In this document: positions 43,196 through 51,993 of the stretch, in pieces
How positions within the stretch are numbered: the stretch's first letter is position 1
How the letters are laid out: each line of letters opens with the position of its first letter
Translations under genes and position numbers: made by a program
NCBI RefSeq assembly: GCF_013359905.1
Contig: NZ_JABMCC010000118.1
Span: 806,001 to 870,000 of the forward strand
Source of the DNA: Paenibacillus taichungensis
GTDB lineage: Bacteria; Bacillota; Bacilli; Paenibacillales; Paenibacillaceae
DNA: 64,000 bases
Reading direction: 5' to 3'
Notes under the pieces: model-generated
The model's database searches: none
Told to the model about the DNA's origin: nothing
The model's input: the letters and a program-made list of their open reading frames with translations, nothing else

Positions 43196-43723
43196 TCATC
43201 CATTCATTACATTTTCGGTATCCACCACATTCGCAAACATGCTCAGAACCGAATTGTGATGATCTATAATCTGCTCAGCTTGAAGAATGTTGGAATTCCA
43301 TGTGCTGTGAGCATCACGAACCAAGGTTACTGCATACCCAAGGCTACTTGCTCTGCGACAAGTCGTATCCACGCATATCTCCGTCTGCATGCCAGTCAGA
43401 ATAAGATCCGTCACTCCGTTTTCTTGCAATTTCAGATTCAGATCTGTTTCGTGAAACGAATCCGGTGTCTGCTTTTCAATAATAAGGTCACCCGTGATCG
43501 GCGCAATGGACGGATGGATCGTCCAACCTGCCGTTCCACGCTCAAGGGGACTGCCTGCTCCTTCACTGTGTTGAATGTAGATAACGGAGTGACCTTTTTG
43601 CCGAGCCTTGGAAATGACATGTTGTATTCTCTGAAGCAATAAGTCCCCCCGATATACGGGATCTGATTCATCGAACATGGCTACCTGAACATCGATTACA
43701 AGAAGTGCACAATGAGTTGGCAT
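43196..43723 (-). CDS. Cysteine hydrolase, isochorismatase family
   Basis: This 175-aa hydrolase carries the family triad. D11 lies in A-L-L-V-I-D-V-Q, a lysine in I-I-E-K-Q-T-P-D-S-F, and the nucleophilic cysteine in M-Q-T-E-I-C-V-D-T-T. The cis-peptide segment GMQTEICV is typical of nicotinamidase/isochorismatase relatives. The substrate could be isochorismate, nicotinamide, ureidoacrylate or another amide. GGAGGGATA precedes the ATG. A small membrane-protein gene follows 6 bases later. Confidence 0.92.
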   Translation of the reverse strand: MPTHCALLVIDVQVAMFDESDPVYRGDLLLQRIQHVISKARQKGHSVIYIQHSEGAGSPLERGTAGWTIHPSIAPITGDLIIEKQTPDSFHETDLNLKLQENGVTDLILTGMQTEICVDTTCRRASSLGYAVTLVRDAHSTWNSNILQAEQIIDHHNSVLSMFANVVDTENVMNG

Positions 43724-43763
43724 CTTATATCCCTCCTGGAAAATAATATTAAATCAGCACTTG

Positions 43764-44192
43764 TTATGACTCCTTCTTCCTTTTTCGCACCGTTAACAAA
43801 CCTTCCAATCCCAGATCGATCAACACAAATAGTATAGCAGCTAGGACGCCAAATAAGCTCAAAACTAACGACTCTTTAAAATTTAAAATTTCTTCTCCAG
43901 CGCCCATGAGCAAATAATAGATATACATACCTAAGACTCCAGCACATGCGTAACCCAGTATTCTCAGACTTAGATACAAGGCATGATTAACGAACTGGAT
44001 TCTGCTCAACAGATAGTCCAGCAATAAAGATAACGGTAGCCCGATCAATGTGATCAGGGGAGTCGCATATACAAGATAAACAAGAATATAGAAATCAAAG
44101 CTGTAAGATTCATTCATGGATATGATACTTGCAATTAAAGTAAAACTAATGATGGTTAGAACGGTCGTCAGAAGCTTTCTTCCAATGTTCAT
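43764..44192 (-). CDS. Four-helix membrane protein of unknown function
   Basis: This 142-aa protein has four hydrophobic helices (about 8-25, 33-60, 72-92 and 106-130) and a basic C-terminus (R-K-R-K-K). No catalytic or family motif is recognised. GGGAGTGGTG precedes the ATG by about 5 bases. It lies in a run of short minus-strand genes and may be co-transcribed with the GrpB gene upstream (gap 42 bases). No functional hint comes from context. Confidence 0.7.
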   Translation of the reverse strand: MNIGRKLLTTVLTIISFTLIASIISMNESYSFDFYILVYLVYATPLITLIGLPLSLLLDYLLSRIQFVNHALYLSLRILGYACAGVLGMYIYYLLMGAGEEILNFKESLVLSLFGVLAAILFVLIDLGLEGLLTVRKRKKES

Positions 44193-44234
44193 CTCACCAC
44201 TCCCATAAGGTTATCCATATACAATGAATGTTTC

Positions 44235-44780
44235 CTATGCGTCAGATTCTCCCGGTTGCCACCCGATTTCTTGGGACCACATATGAGCTTTCTCTAAAAT
44301 GCTCCACACCATCGGTCCTTTGCCTTCCACGTATTTTGGACGCTGGTCCTTGTATAATGCCATAAGCCGGTGCTTCTCTTCTGCATATTTCAATCGATCC
44401 TCTGGATGTTCCCTCAAATAATCTCTAAAAAGCAAGTTCATCTGCTCAGAGAAACTCCCTGTTTGTCTTACATGTACATGTGTTCTCCTGCTTCCAGGCA
44501 CTTCACGAAAATATCGCTTGGTTTTATCGGGATTTCCTTCTCTAAATACGAAGCCGGCCACTTCGATTTCTTGTTTGTAGTTAGGTAATTCTTCGTAATT
44601 GGAAACGGAAATTTGTATATCTATAATTGGCTTGGCGTCCATTCCGATGATGGAAGTTGATCCGACATGGTCAATCCGCACAGCCTTTTCACCCAACGCC
44701 TCTCTTAATCTCATCCCGGTTTCGAGGAACATTGGCCTCCAAGCAGGATCATACGTTGCAATTCTCCATTGATCTTCCAT
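44235..44780 (-). CDS. GrpB family protein (nucleotidyltransferase-like fold)
   Basis: This 181-aa protein has the GrpB/UPF0157 pattern. The opening is I-A-T-Y-D-P-A-W-R-P-M-F, then RIDHVGSTSIIGMDAKPIIDI, with the acidic D-I-Q-I-S-V strand resembling the metal site of polymerase-beta-type nucleotidyltransferases. Later it has T-H-V-H-V-R-Q-T-G-S, R-D-Y-L-R-E-H-P-E and Y-A-E-E-K. The biological role is not established. GGAGG precedes the ATG at a normal distance. Confidence 0.93.
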   Translation of the reverse strand: MEDQWRIATYDPAWRPMFLETGMRLREALGEKAVRIDHVGSTSIIGMDAKPIIDIQISVSNYEELPNYKQEIEVAGFVFREGNPDKTKRYFREVPGSRRTHVHVRQTGSFSEQMNLLFRDYLREHPEDRLKYAEEKHRLMALYKDQRPKYVEGKGPMVWSILEKAHMWSQEIGWQPGESDA

Positions 44781-44828
44781 GTAGTCCTCCCTTCGATTTC
44801 ATTAAGTATAGTTTCTATAATCATTTCT

Positions 44829-45692
44829 CTACACGACTCTATAAACCAAGTGAGATGTTTCCTCTCCTGAAAGAAAACCTAATCTGGTATATAAATAGTC
44901 AGCCTTATTTCCTAATGTAACGAACAAACGAATGGTTGGAGAGAAACCTTCCAGATGAGAAATCGCCTTGGATAACATATATCTTCCCAAACCCTGATTA
45001 CTATAGCACGGCTTAACTGCTATATCATACACAAGAGGTATATCCTCCCACATCGAAATCAAACAAAATCCAACAACCTCGTTTGTCTTTTTATCTACTA
45101 AAACCGATGATGCATTCAATAGCTCATCCTGACGGTTATGTTCAAAATAATAACTCACGTCATCCCGATATGTATCCAGATTTCCCTCATCCATTCCTCC
45201 ACGATATGATTCGTTCATGACTTGAACAATGCTTGGCAAATGTTCCAGTTGGGGTTTAATACAAATACAATCAGTATGGAGGTCATTTTCGATCTTCTCT
45301 GTAGGTCTAATCATACATTTCCTTGTGTTTAAAACTTCGAAACCAGCCGACTTCAACACATCAATATGTTCAGCCAGAACATTGTAAGCATCTACTTTTG
45401 ACTGCCCCCCTGGATTTTGAATGGCATAATTCTTTAAGAAATGAACCATATCTACAGTCAACGTGGATGGAGGGATCATAAAGAAAGAACCAAGTTCATT
45501 ACTTGTCAAAGAAATCCCTCCCACTCGTTGATTATCTTGATAGATCCAATAACAATCACTTGCGTCTAGCATCATTTCTTGAAGGGATGCCCAGCTCGGT
45601 CTAAACCAGATATTCTTTCTATACGTCGCAAAATACTTGGCAAAGCTAGTTTGATTCGCTGCTACTAACGAATATGAAGTCTTATCACTCAT
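44829..45692 (-). CDS. GNAT family N-acetyltransferase (two-domain)
   Basis: This 287-aa protein is longer than a single GNAT unit. The C-terminal half contains a full motif A (VYDIAVKPCYSNQGLGRYML, with the acetyl-CoA loop N-Q-G-L-G-R-Y) and the final L-Y-T-R-L-G-F. The N-terminal half looks like a degenerate, probably substrate-binding, GNAT repeat. GAGAGGGAGAA precedes the ATG. It lies at the 5' side of the GrpB gene with a gap of 48 bases. The acceptor is unknown. Confidence 0.9.
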   Translation of the reverse strand: MSDKTSYSLVAANQTSFAKYFATYRKNIWFRPSWASLQEMMLDASDCYWIYQDNQRVGGISLTSNELGSFFMIPPSTLTVDMVHFLKNYAIQNPGGQSKVDAYNVLAEHIDVLKSAGFEVLNTRKCMIRPTEKIENDLHTDCICIKPQLEHLPSIVQVMNESYRGGMDEGNLDTYRDDVSYYFEHNRQDELLNASSVLVDKKTNEVVGFCLISMWEDIPLVYDIAVKPCYSNQGLGRYMLSKAISHLEGFSPTIRLFVTLGNKADYLYTRLGFLSGEETSHLVYRVV

Positions 45693-45852
45693 TGCCTTCT
45701 CCCTCTCTACTACAACTTACTTCTCGGTGGTTATCCAAATATGTTGTTATCTATATTTGATTCTCAGCATACAACTCATTCTTTGCTACGGCTATATAAT
45801 ACATAAACACGTGTTACTACACTTTTGTTTGAGAAAACACAAGAATTCAAAA

Positions 45853-45879
45853 AAAGAGAAGGAACAAAAGTCCCTCCCC
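45853..45879 (-). terminator. Intrinsic terminator after the GH43 gene
   Basis: On the minus strand GGGGAGGGAC pairs with GTTCCTTCTC through wobbles, followed by seven T. Confidence 0.72.
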
Positions 45880-45887
45880 TTACCTTT

Positions 45888-47378
45888 TCAGATATAATCA
45901 CACTTAAATTTAGAAAACTCAGCTACAGAACCTTCTCCGCTCGCATATAGACCAATGAGCACCCCTGTAAATCCCCCGGCAACTTCCGAGGAAAGGTATT
46001 TCGTCTGTGCTGTACCTAAGAGGGTGTCCTTGCCATCTGCATGAATCAGGAAGCTGTAGCGTTCATGGCTTGCCTGTATAACCAATGTGGCATGATGATT
46101 ACTTCCCAGTTCCACTTCATTTTCGACTGATTTGATATCCCCAATATTCAGACGTTCAATTACCTTATACCCGCTCTGCTCTTTGCGAATGGCCAAGTCA
46201 TAATGGTGCTGTTCATCCATGTAGATGGTGATGCCTGCCTCGCCATTCGTAAGACTAACGTCAACAGAGATGGTCGCGTCAAAGTCTTTTTGACGTAGGC
46301 CAATGAATGTCGGGGATGCTGGAACATCCAGTGTCACTTCAGTTCCTTTTAACTTTATGTTGCCTTGCTCTAACAAGTAATTTTCTGTATTGGGATGACG
46401 AAGATAACACCAGTCCAGATTCCAATCCGTGTTCTCGAACGTATAGGTTTTTTTCTCTTGTTGAACAACTGTGTCAGAGATAAGATCAGTGTCAAAACTC
46501 ATAAGCGTCGTACCATTATGTCCTGCCGTAAACCAGCCTTCTTCGTCAAAGGTAACTGGCGTAAGGAATACTTCCCGGCCCAGATGATGATAGGTGAGCC
46601 ACTGTCCACTCTGACGGAATCCCAAATGGAAAATCCACCAGTTGCCTGCCTCGTCCTGAATCAGGTCGCCATGGCCAACCCCCTGCAGTTCATAACCACC
46701 CAGATTACGGTTGGTCAGAACAGGATTCTTGGCATAGGGCTCGAAAGGACCGGAAGGAGAATCTCCCCGCGCATATGTGACCATATGACCGTATTCGGTT
46801 CCGCCTTCAGATGCCATGAGGTAATAGTAACCATTCATTTTATACAAATGTGGGCTTTCCAGATAACGTCCGCCTGATCCTTGCCATACTGAACGACTTG
46901 GGGTCTTTTTGTTACCTGTTTCAATGTCAATTTCACACTGAATGATTCCCCCAATTCCTTCATCGTCGGTTCCGTTGCTCATAAAGAAGGCCTTACCATC
47001 TTCAAAATACAAATCCGGATCGATTCCCCCTTGATCCACAATAATCGCTTCTGACCACTCCCCGTATATATCATCAGTCCATATATAGAAATTCTGACGC
47101 GTGGTGTCGTTCGTCGTGGTCATATAGAATCGCCCGTTGTTGTATCGAATTGTGGGGGCGAAAACTCCGCCGGAGCTGCTTACGGTCTCCAGATGAATCT
47201 GGCTTTTTCGGGTTAAACAGTGACCGATTTGCGTCCAGTTCAATAAATCTTTGCTTTCAAAAAGCGGGACACCCGGAAAATACTGAAAAGAACTGCACAC
47301 CAGATAATAAGTGTCATTCACCTTGCAGATGCTCGGATCTGGATAGAACCCTTTAATGACGGGATTATTGTATTTCAC
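45888..47378 (-). CDS. Glycoside hydrolase family 43 protein (beta-xylosidase / alpha-L-arabinofuranosidase type)
   Basis: This intracellular five-blade propeller glycosidase has 496 aa and no signal peptide. The catalytic residues are visible in three blocks. The general base is D in KGFYPDPSI near the N-terminus, the pKa-modulating D is in GGIDPDLYF (about residue 120), and the acid E is in G-R-Y-L-E-S-P-H-L-Y (about 175). The C-terminal 180 residues form the beta-sandwich typical of larger GH43 enzymes. It would trim xylo- or arabino-oligosaccharides. GTG 47378 is supported by AGAGGTGG; GTG 47387 is three codons upstream. An ArsR-type regulator is divergent. Confidence 0.93.
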   Translation of the reverse strand: MKYNNPVIKGFYPDPSICKVNDTYYLVCSSFQYFPGVPLFESKDLLNWTQIGHCLTRKSQIHLETVSSSGGVFAPTIRYNNGRFYMTTTNDTTRQNFYIWTDDIYGEWSEAIIVDQGGIDPDLYFEDGKAFFMSNGTDDEGIGGIIQCEIDIETGNKKTPSRSVWQGSGGRYLESPHLYKMNGYYYLMASEGGTEYGHMVTYARGDSPSGPFEPYAKNPVLTNRNLGGYELQGVGHGDLIQDEAGNWWIFHLGFRQSGQWLTYHHLGREVFLTPVTFDEEGWFTAGHNGTTLMSFDTDLISDTVVQQEKKTYTFENTDWNLDWCYLRHPNTENYLLEQGNIKLKGTEVTLDVPASPTFIGLRQKDFDATISVDVSLTNGEAGITIYMDEQHHYDLAIRKEQSGYKVIERLNIGDIKSVENEVELGSNHHATLVIQASHERYSFLIHADGKDTLLGTAQTKYLSSEVAGGFTGVLIGLYASGEGSVAEFSKFKCDYI

Positions 47379-47494
47379 TTGAGCCACCTCTTTTTCTCTA
47401 ATTTACATATTTAAGAATCCAACTTCATAAGCAGATAAAAAAATTAAACACTATCGCAATCATTCTTTCAATGCGTTAGAGTTGAAGAGTCAAG

Positions 47495-47512
47495 TTAATT
47501 TCGTTAAATTAA
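47495..47512. promoter_or_regulatory. Candidate ArsR-type operator between GH43 and its regulator
   Basis: TTAATTT (47495-47501) and AAATTAA (47506-47512) form a perfect dyad with a 4-base centre in the divergent region. It lies about 45 bases before the regulator start. Assignment is from position. Confidence 0.5.
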
Positions 47513-47555
47513 TATATATATGATTTCAATAGATCTGGTTAGGAGATTGTTAAGG

Positions 47556-48458
47556 ATGATCAAAGCGAACGGAGATCCAAAATTCATACCGTTATACGAA
47601 GCGCTGGCAAGCGAGGTTAGATGGAGGATCATGGATATGATTGCACCTAGCGAAATGAATGTGAAGGATATTGCAGCTGCGTTAGAACTTAGCCCCTCCA
47701 TCGTCACCATGCACATACGAAAGCTTGAGCAAGCCGGACTGATCGATAGCCGTCGGATACGCCTGAATGGAGGCACGCACAAATTGTGTTTCCTCAAACA
47801 AAATAACATCGAGATCGAACTACCATCCGCCAGCCGGACAGCAAGGATTAGAGAGCAGACGATTTCGGTAGGACACTATACTGCATTTGAAGTCTATCCT
47901 ACCTGCGGTCTTGGGACGCATGAGAAAGAAATCGGTGTTTGGGACGACCCACGCTACTTTCTTGATCCTGAGCGGGTTCACGCTGCCATCCTTTGGTTTG
48001 GAAGAGGTTATGTCGAATACAAAACACCTAACTATATGCTTCCTGACGAGACTGCTAACTCCATTGAGATTTCAGTGGAACTGGCTTCTGAAGCCCCGGG
48101 TTTAAGAGATCATTGGCCATCGGATATCCAATTTACGTTTAACGACATTTCGCTTGGAACGTGGACAAGCCCCGCTGACTTCGGAAGAGCTGCCCGAGGC
48201 AAATATACACCAACATGGTGGCATCGTAATGTGAATCAATATGGATTATTAAAGACAATTCGTGTTGATAGCTCGGGTACGTATATGGATGGAGAGCGGA
48301 TGTCAGACGTGACGATCGAGGATATCCAACTGGAGCAGCCATTTTGGACGCTTCGTTTCACGGTTGACGAGGAGGGGGCTAACGTCGGAGGATTAACACT
48401 TTATGGTTCCGGGTTCGGCAATCATGACCAGGATATTGTCATACGCGTACAACGCTAA
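47556..48458 (+). CDS. ArsR-type transcriptional regulator with large C-terminal sensor domain
   Basis: Residues about 5-85 form the winged helix (YEALASEVRWRIMDMIAPSE, then DIAAALELSPSIVTMHIRKL). No metal-binding cysteine pair is present in the recognition helix. The C-terminal 200 residues form a beta-rich domain with F-G-R-G-Y-V-E-Y-K-T-P-N-Y-M-L and several tryptophans. It is unlike classic ArsR and is probably a sugar-sensing module. The 300-aa length sets it apart from metal sensors. ATG 47556 has TTAGGAG about 10 bases upstream and is preferred over ATG 47520. Divergent from GH43, it is its likely regulator. Confidence 0.88.
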   Translation: MIKANGDPKFIPLYEALASEVRWRIMDMIAPSEMNVKDIAAALELSPSIVTMHIRKLEQAGLIDSRRIRLNGGTHKLCFLKQNNIEIELPSASRTARIREQTISVGHYTAFEVYPTCGLGTHEKEIGVWDDPRYFLDPERVHAAILWFGRGYVEYKTPNYMLPDETANSIEISVELASEAPGLRDHWPSDIQFTFNDISLGTWTSPADFGRAARGKYTPTWWHRNVNQYGLLKTIRVDSSGTYMDGERMSDVTIEDIQLEQPFWTLRFTVDEEGANVGGLTLYGSGFGNHDQDIVIRVQR

Positions 48459-48482
48459 TCTTTCTTAATGTAGTAACGAATA

Positions 48483-48526
48483 ATCCCGTTCTTCTCTTCA
48501 AACGTATTCCTTTGAATGAACGGGAT
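48483..48526. terminator. Hairpin between convergent genes
   Basis: ATCCCGTTC (48483-48491) and GAACGGGAT (48518-48526) form a perfect 9-bp stem, with a TTCAAA/TTTGAA stem inside. T-runs are poor on both strands. It serves both the ArsR-type gene and the 48541 gene by position. Confidence 0.6.
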
Positions 48527-48540
48527 ACTGCTTTACGTAG

Positions 48541-49002
48541 TTAAAGAAGCTTTCTATATTCAACACCATGAACATGAATCAACACGTTCTGGGCTGCCAA
48601 TCTTTCAAATAAATTCAACATATCCCCAAAGGGATTTTCGAAATAGGCAATCAGGTGTTCATAATTTGCAGTGGATTTCAAAAAGTTATAAAAAAAATAA
48701 GGGTCCATGTTACCCACATCATTTTTACTGCCGAGGGAAACCTCCAACGTTTGCCCTGTTTCTGCATTCTCGAACATGCAATGCTCTCCATGGACATCGA
48801 AATGCCAGTTTCCACTCAAATATTCTTCACCGTTTAATACTTCTTCATTAGAAAGCAAGTGGTACGCTCCATCTATGATCTCTGATTTTTCAGCCTGGCT
48901 GGTTTCCGAAATCAATTTATCGATCAGTTCTTGTGCAACCCTTTTGTATGTTTCCATCGCTTCCAATAATGTATCAGTTGTTTCTTTGGTTAAAGCGTGC
49001 AT
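48541..49002 (-). CDS. Protein of unknown function, DUF6896-like
   Basis: This 153-aa protein is acidic and has no membrane segment. The N-terminal half is helical (LLEAMETYKRVAQELIDKL). The middle has GNWHFDVHGEHCMFEN, with a histidine-rich loop, and the end has IHVHGVEYRKLL. Resemblance to small immunity-type DUFs such as DUF6896 is only an impression. AGGAGGTAAGAG precedes the ATG. It lies between the ArsR-type gene (convergent) and a DUF6157 gene. Function cannot be stated. Confidence 0.65.
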   Translation of the reverse strand: MHALTKETTDTLLEAMETYKRVAQELIDKLISETSQAEKSEIIDGAYHLLSNEEVLNGEEYLSGNWHFDVHGEHCMFENAETGQTLEVSLGSKNDVGNMDPYFFYNFLKSTANYEHLIAYFENPFGDMLNLFERLAAQNVLIHVHGVEYRKLL

Positions 49003-49098
49003 CTCTTACCTCCTGCTTGTAACGGTTGTCTTGAAGTCCCTTCAATGTGGCCCTATGTTTGTTTTTATTCTTTGTACTTGGTGCTCCAACGGATAGAG

Positions 49099-49509
49099 CT
49101 ATTGACGACTCGAACGCATCGCCTTTACATGTTTTAAACTGCTGTCGTTTAAGAACTCTTTATAGGCTTCGGATTCAACGGCGTAGATCGCCACTTTTCC
49201 TTGTGAGTTATGATGAATACCCCAACCGTAACGCTTACCCAACGAAGAAGTACGAAGACAGGGTTGTCCCTTAGAGAAAAACTTGGTTCTCTCTATGGAT
49301 CTTTGTTCGTCGGGTATATGATTGCGCTGCGCGAACACTTCAAACATGACATCCTCTTGCGTATATTGATAAGGGTGGTTTGTTAGCATTTCATATTGTA
49401 AAACTGGAACGGTTTTGCCGCCGTTTTTGGCTTTGGGGATCTCTGCCACTTTAACAGGACAATCTTCTGCTGCTGCAATAAAAGTTTCATAATAGTTCAT
49501 GTCTTTCAT
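49099..49509 (-). CDS. DUF6157 family protein
   Basis: This 136-aa cytoplasmic protein matches the conserved order of the DUF6157 family: M-N-Y-Y-E-T-F-I-x-A-A-E-D-C-P-V, PKAKNGGKTVPVLQYEML, HPYQYTQEDVMFEVFA, and the basic late block SSLGKRYGWGIHH followed by G-K-V-A-I-Y-A-V-E-S. The length is usual. The function of the family is unknown. GGGAGGATATA precedes the ATG. It is followed downstream by the 48541 gene with a gap of about 100 bases. Confidence 0.88.
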   Translation of the reverse strand: MKDMNYYETFIAAAEDCPVKVAEIPKAKNGGKTVPVLQYEMLTNHPYQYTQEDVMFEVFAQRNHIPDEQRSIERTKFFSKGQPCLRTSSLGKRYGWGIHHNSQGKVAIYAVESEAYKEFLNDSSLKHVKAMRSSRQ

Positions 49510-49574
49510 CTATATATCCTCCCATCTATTCAAAAAAAATATGGATACGAATATACAATCAAGCTTGAGCTGTT

Positions 49575-50003
49575 TTATAAATATTTCTTAAAAGCCTTGC
49601 TGGATTCCCCATCGTACCCTAACTTCGTGTAGAAGCCGTGTGCTTCGTACCTGGATGAACCACTGGTGAGAAACACCTTTATACAATTTTTCTGTTTGCA
49701 TACATCCTCTATATACTTCATAAGTTCAGATCCATATCCCTTGCTCTGCACATGCTCCGTAATGATAACCCGCTCAACCACGCCAAAAGGTCTATTTTCC
49801 ACCAAAGCATCCAGACAAATATGTAAATGCGCAGTCCCGATAACCTGATCATCGACTTCGTAAACAAATAAGAAACTGTTGGGATTATCCCTTACTTCTT
49901 CAATCCGCTCCGCCAGTACCTTCGTATTCAGGTTGTTCGGTAATAATTCTTTGTACAACCTTTCAATAACCTCGACATCCCTTGCTTCGGCCTCTCTGAT
50001 CAT
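49575..50003 (-). CDS. GNAT family N-acetyltransferase
   Basis: This 142-aa acetyltransferase has F-V-Y-E-V-D-D-Q-V-I-G-T-A-H (about 48-61) and motif A in V-V-E-R-V-I-I-T-E-H-V-Q-S-K-G-Y-G-S. It ends with KVFLTSGSSRYEAHGFYTKL. GAGGAGTGG precedes the ATG. It is 13 bases downstream of another GNAT gene and shares its promoter at 50510-50538. A frameshifted fragment of a sister copy lies at 52736-52771. Confidence 0.93.
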   Translation of the reverse strand: MIREAEARDVEVIERLYKELLPNNLNTKVLAERIEEVRDNPNSFLFVYEVDDQVIGTAHLHICLDALVENRPFGVVERVIITEHVQSKGYGSELMKYIEDVCKQKNCIKVFLTSGSSRYEAHGFYTKLGYDGESSKAFKKYL

Positions 50004-50016
50004 CAGGTACCACTCC

Positions 50017-50472
50017 TCAATTTATATAATAACTTAATATGATGTCACCATTGTCCTCGAATTCACCCGTCTCCTGAAACCCGGATTTCTTATATAAAGC
50101 GTTTGCCACCATGTTGTGTGGCACATGAGATACCCTGATTTGCTTGCAATCGGTTCTCTCTTTTAACTTATGAATCACTTCCTTGATCGCCAGTTTGGCG
50201 TATCCTTTCCCCTGGTATTTCTCATCAATCATGAATCGAAGTATCCAATAAAACCCGTCATTATATATCTCATTATCAAATAAAATAAAACCCACCATGC
50301 GGTCCTCTGCAAAAATTCCATATGGCTTCGAGGTGATCTCCTTCGTCGCATGTATTAAGGAGTCTGCATTACTTGCTACCAAATTCAGTTGGTCTTCACG
50401 CGGTTTAAGCTGGATACACTCTAATTCGTTTTCTGGGGTTATAAGTTGTAGGTGCACTTGCTCTGTTGACAC
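50017..50472 (-). CDS. GNAT family N-acetyltransferase (spermidine acetyltransferase-like)
   Basis: This 151-aa acetyltransferase has motif A in I-L-R-F-M-I-D-E-K-Y-Q-G-K-G-Y-A-K-L-A and the end N-A-L-Y-K-K-S-G-F-Q-E-T-G. The QGKGYA loop binds acetyl-CoA, and the E-D-N-G-D-I tail resembles the polyamine N-acetyltransferase group (PaiA/BltD-like), so spermidine is one candidate acceptor. The start is GTG 50472 with AAGGAGAG 6 bases upstream. It is the first gene of a two-GNAT operon. Confidence 0.92.
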   Translation of the reverse strand: MSTEQVHLQLITPENELECIQLKPREDQLNLVASNADSLIHATKEITSKPYGIFAEDRMVGFILFDNEIYNDGFYWILRFMIDEKYQGKGYAKLAIKEVIHKLKERTDCKQIRVSHVPHNMVANALYKKSGFQETGEFEDNGDIILSYYIN

Positions 50473-50509
50473 ATCAATCTCTCCTTGCGCTCAAATGATG
50501 ACTAGATCC

Positions 50510-50538
50510 ATCATAACCCAAAAAGTGGTATATGCGAA
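50510..50538 (-). promoter_or_regulatory. Promoter of the two-GNAT operon
   Basis: On the minus strand TTCGCA (50533-50538), a 17-bp spacer and TATGAT (50510-50515) precede the start at 50472. A 32-bp sequence covering this promoter recurs at 52804-52835 with one mismatch. Confidence 0.65.
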
Positions 50539-50596
50539 CAGTTTCTTCCTCTTTTTTCACCTGCTGATTAGCAGTTCTTTCCTTACAGATCCAGAA

Positions 50597-50621
50597 CAAA
50601 AAAACCACGGTTTCCCGTGGT
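50597..50621 (-). terminator. Intrinsic terminator after the amidohydrolase gene
   Basis: ACCACGG and CCGTGGT pair around a 4-base loop; on the minus strand seven T follow. Confidence 0.9.
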
Positions 50622-50640
50622 CCATCCATTCGAGTATGCT

Positions 50641-51867
50641 CTATTCTACTGATCCACTTACCAGTCTTCCTTCAAACCATACCGCTTGTCGCGCAGACCT
50701 TCTGGCAACCGCCTCTGCCGAGCAGCTGGCTTCTACCAGTACAAAACTAGCTGTATCCCCTACCTTCGGCCATACCTGTTGGCCCTCTGAATCCAGTGGA
50801 GTGATACCACTTGTGACAAATGCAAGAGACTGAGCCAAGGAGCGTTCATCGTTATACCCGTACAGTTCGGCGAAACGGCCGGCTTTCTCCAGTTGATCTC
50901 CATTGCCAAACGGTGACCAGTGATCCGTCAGACTGTCTGTCGCCAGCTTCACGTTCACCCCATGTTTATGGAGCATCGGAAGGGGCATCATCATTTTACC
51001 GATAGGCACGGTAGAAGCAACGTTCATACCAAGGGAAGCCATCCGCATGGCCATATTTTCCGCTTCTTGCTGCTCCGCACGAGCGAACCAGAACGCATGA
51101 CTTACGGTAACTTTACCCTGAAGTCCTGCTTCTTCGGTCAAGTCAGCCAATTGTAGCAACGTTTGTTTACCCGGTTCTCCAGAATCATGCAAATGAATAT
51201 CGATGCCTGCCTGATACTGGACAGCCAGTTCGACCATTACATTTAGCGATTTCTCAATATGCTCGTCCACAGTGTGAGGATCAAGTCCACCTACATGAGT
51301 AGCCCCTTCCGCCATGGCTTGACGCATGAGTTCAACCGAATTAGAGCGGAGAAGTCCATGCTGCGGGAAAGCGACGATTTCAGAGGATATTTTGCCCGAA
51401 AATGACTCCAATGCCTGCTTTGTAGCTTCCAGCCGTTTCAACCCACTGACTGGTTCAATATTGCAATGACTGCGAACATGGGTGGAACCGTATCCCTGAA
51501 TCAGGCTCAGAATGCTCTCCGCCTGACGCTTTGCATCGGGTAATAGCTTGGGAAGCAACACTTTCTCTTCTTCGATACGTTCGAAAATGCTGGAGATGCG
51601 TCGAACCGCTTTCCATGGTGCATCATAATACGTTTTATCCAAATGAATATGGGCTTCCTCGAACGAAGGCAGCAGCAGCAATCCTTTACCATCAACCTGC
51701 GGCAACTTGCTTGTTAATTCCGTATCCCCGTCCATGATGGCTGCAATGACTCCATCTTCAATCCGCAGATGACCAAGGCTCGTCCGGGTGCCAGTTACCT
51801 GCCCGTCTTCCATCACATAACTTTGCTCCAATGATACGTTGGTTAACCAGTATTCCTGCTTCAACAT
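50641..51867 (-). CDS. Amidohydrolase of the cytosine deaminase family
   Basis: This metal-dependent deaminase of 408 aa is in the CodA-type amidohydrolase superfamily. Metal ligands are seen as H-x-H in E-E-A-H-I-H-L-D-K-T, the histidine in I-D-I-H-L-H-D-S-G-E, V-S-H-A-F-W-F and the catalytic D in A-T-D-S-L-T-D. The HLDKT segment and PGKQTLLQLADLT fit cytosine/isoguanine deaminase-like enzymes. The base substrate is unresolved. ATG 51867 has GGAG at a short distance of 5-6 bases. A strong terminator follows, so it is monocistronic. Confidence 0.9.
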   Translation of the reverse strand: MLKQEYWLTNVSLEQSYVMEDGQVTGTRTSLGHLRIEDGVIAAIMDGDTELTSKLPQVDGKGLLLLPSFEEAHIHLDKTYYDAPWKAVRRISSIFERIEEEKVLLPKLLPDAKRQAESILSLIQGYGSTHVRSHCNIEPVSGLKRLEATKQALESFSGKISSEIVAFPQHGLLRSNSVELMRQAMAEGATHVGGLDPHTVDEHIEKSLNVMVELAVQYQAGIDIHLHDSGEPGKQTLLQLADLTEEAGLQGKVTVSHAFWFARAEQQEAENMAMRMASLGMNVASTVPIGKMMMPLPMLHKHGVNVKLATDSLTDHWSPFGNGDQLEKAGRFAELYGYNDERSLAQSLAFVTSGITPLDSEGQQVWPKVGDTASFVLVEASCSAEAVARRSARQAVWFEGRLVSGSVE

Positions 51868-51993
51868 GGTCACTCCCTCTTTCCACTCGGTCTATCTAGC
51901 ATCGAGTACCGATTCATCTTCTGTGGTCAATGGTACCATAGGACCTCATTCAGCAAAAATAGTTAAAACGTTGGTGTTCCATACGATTATCGT

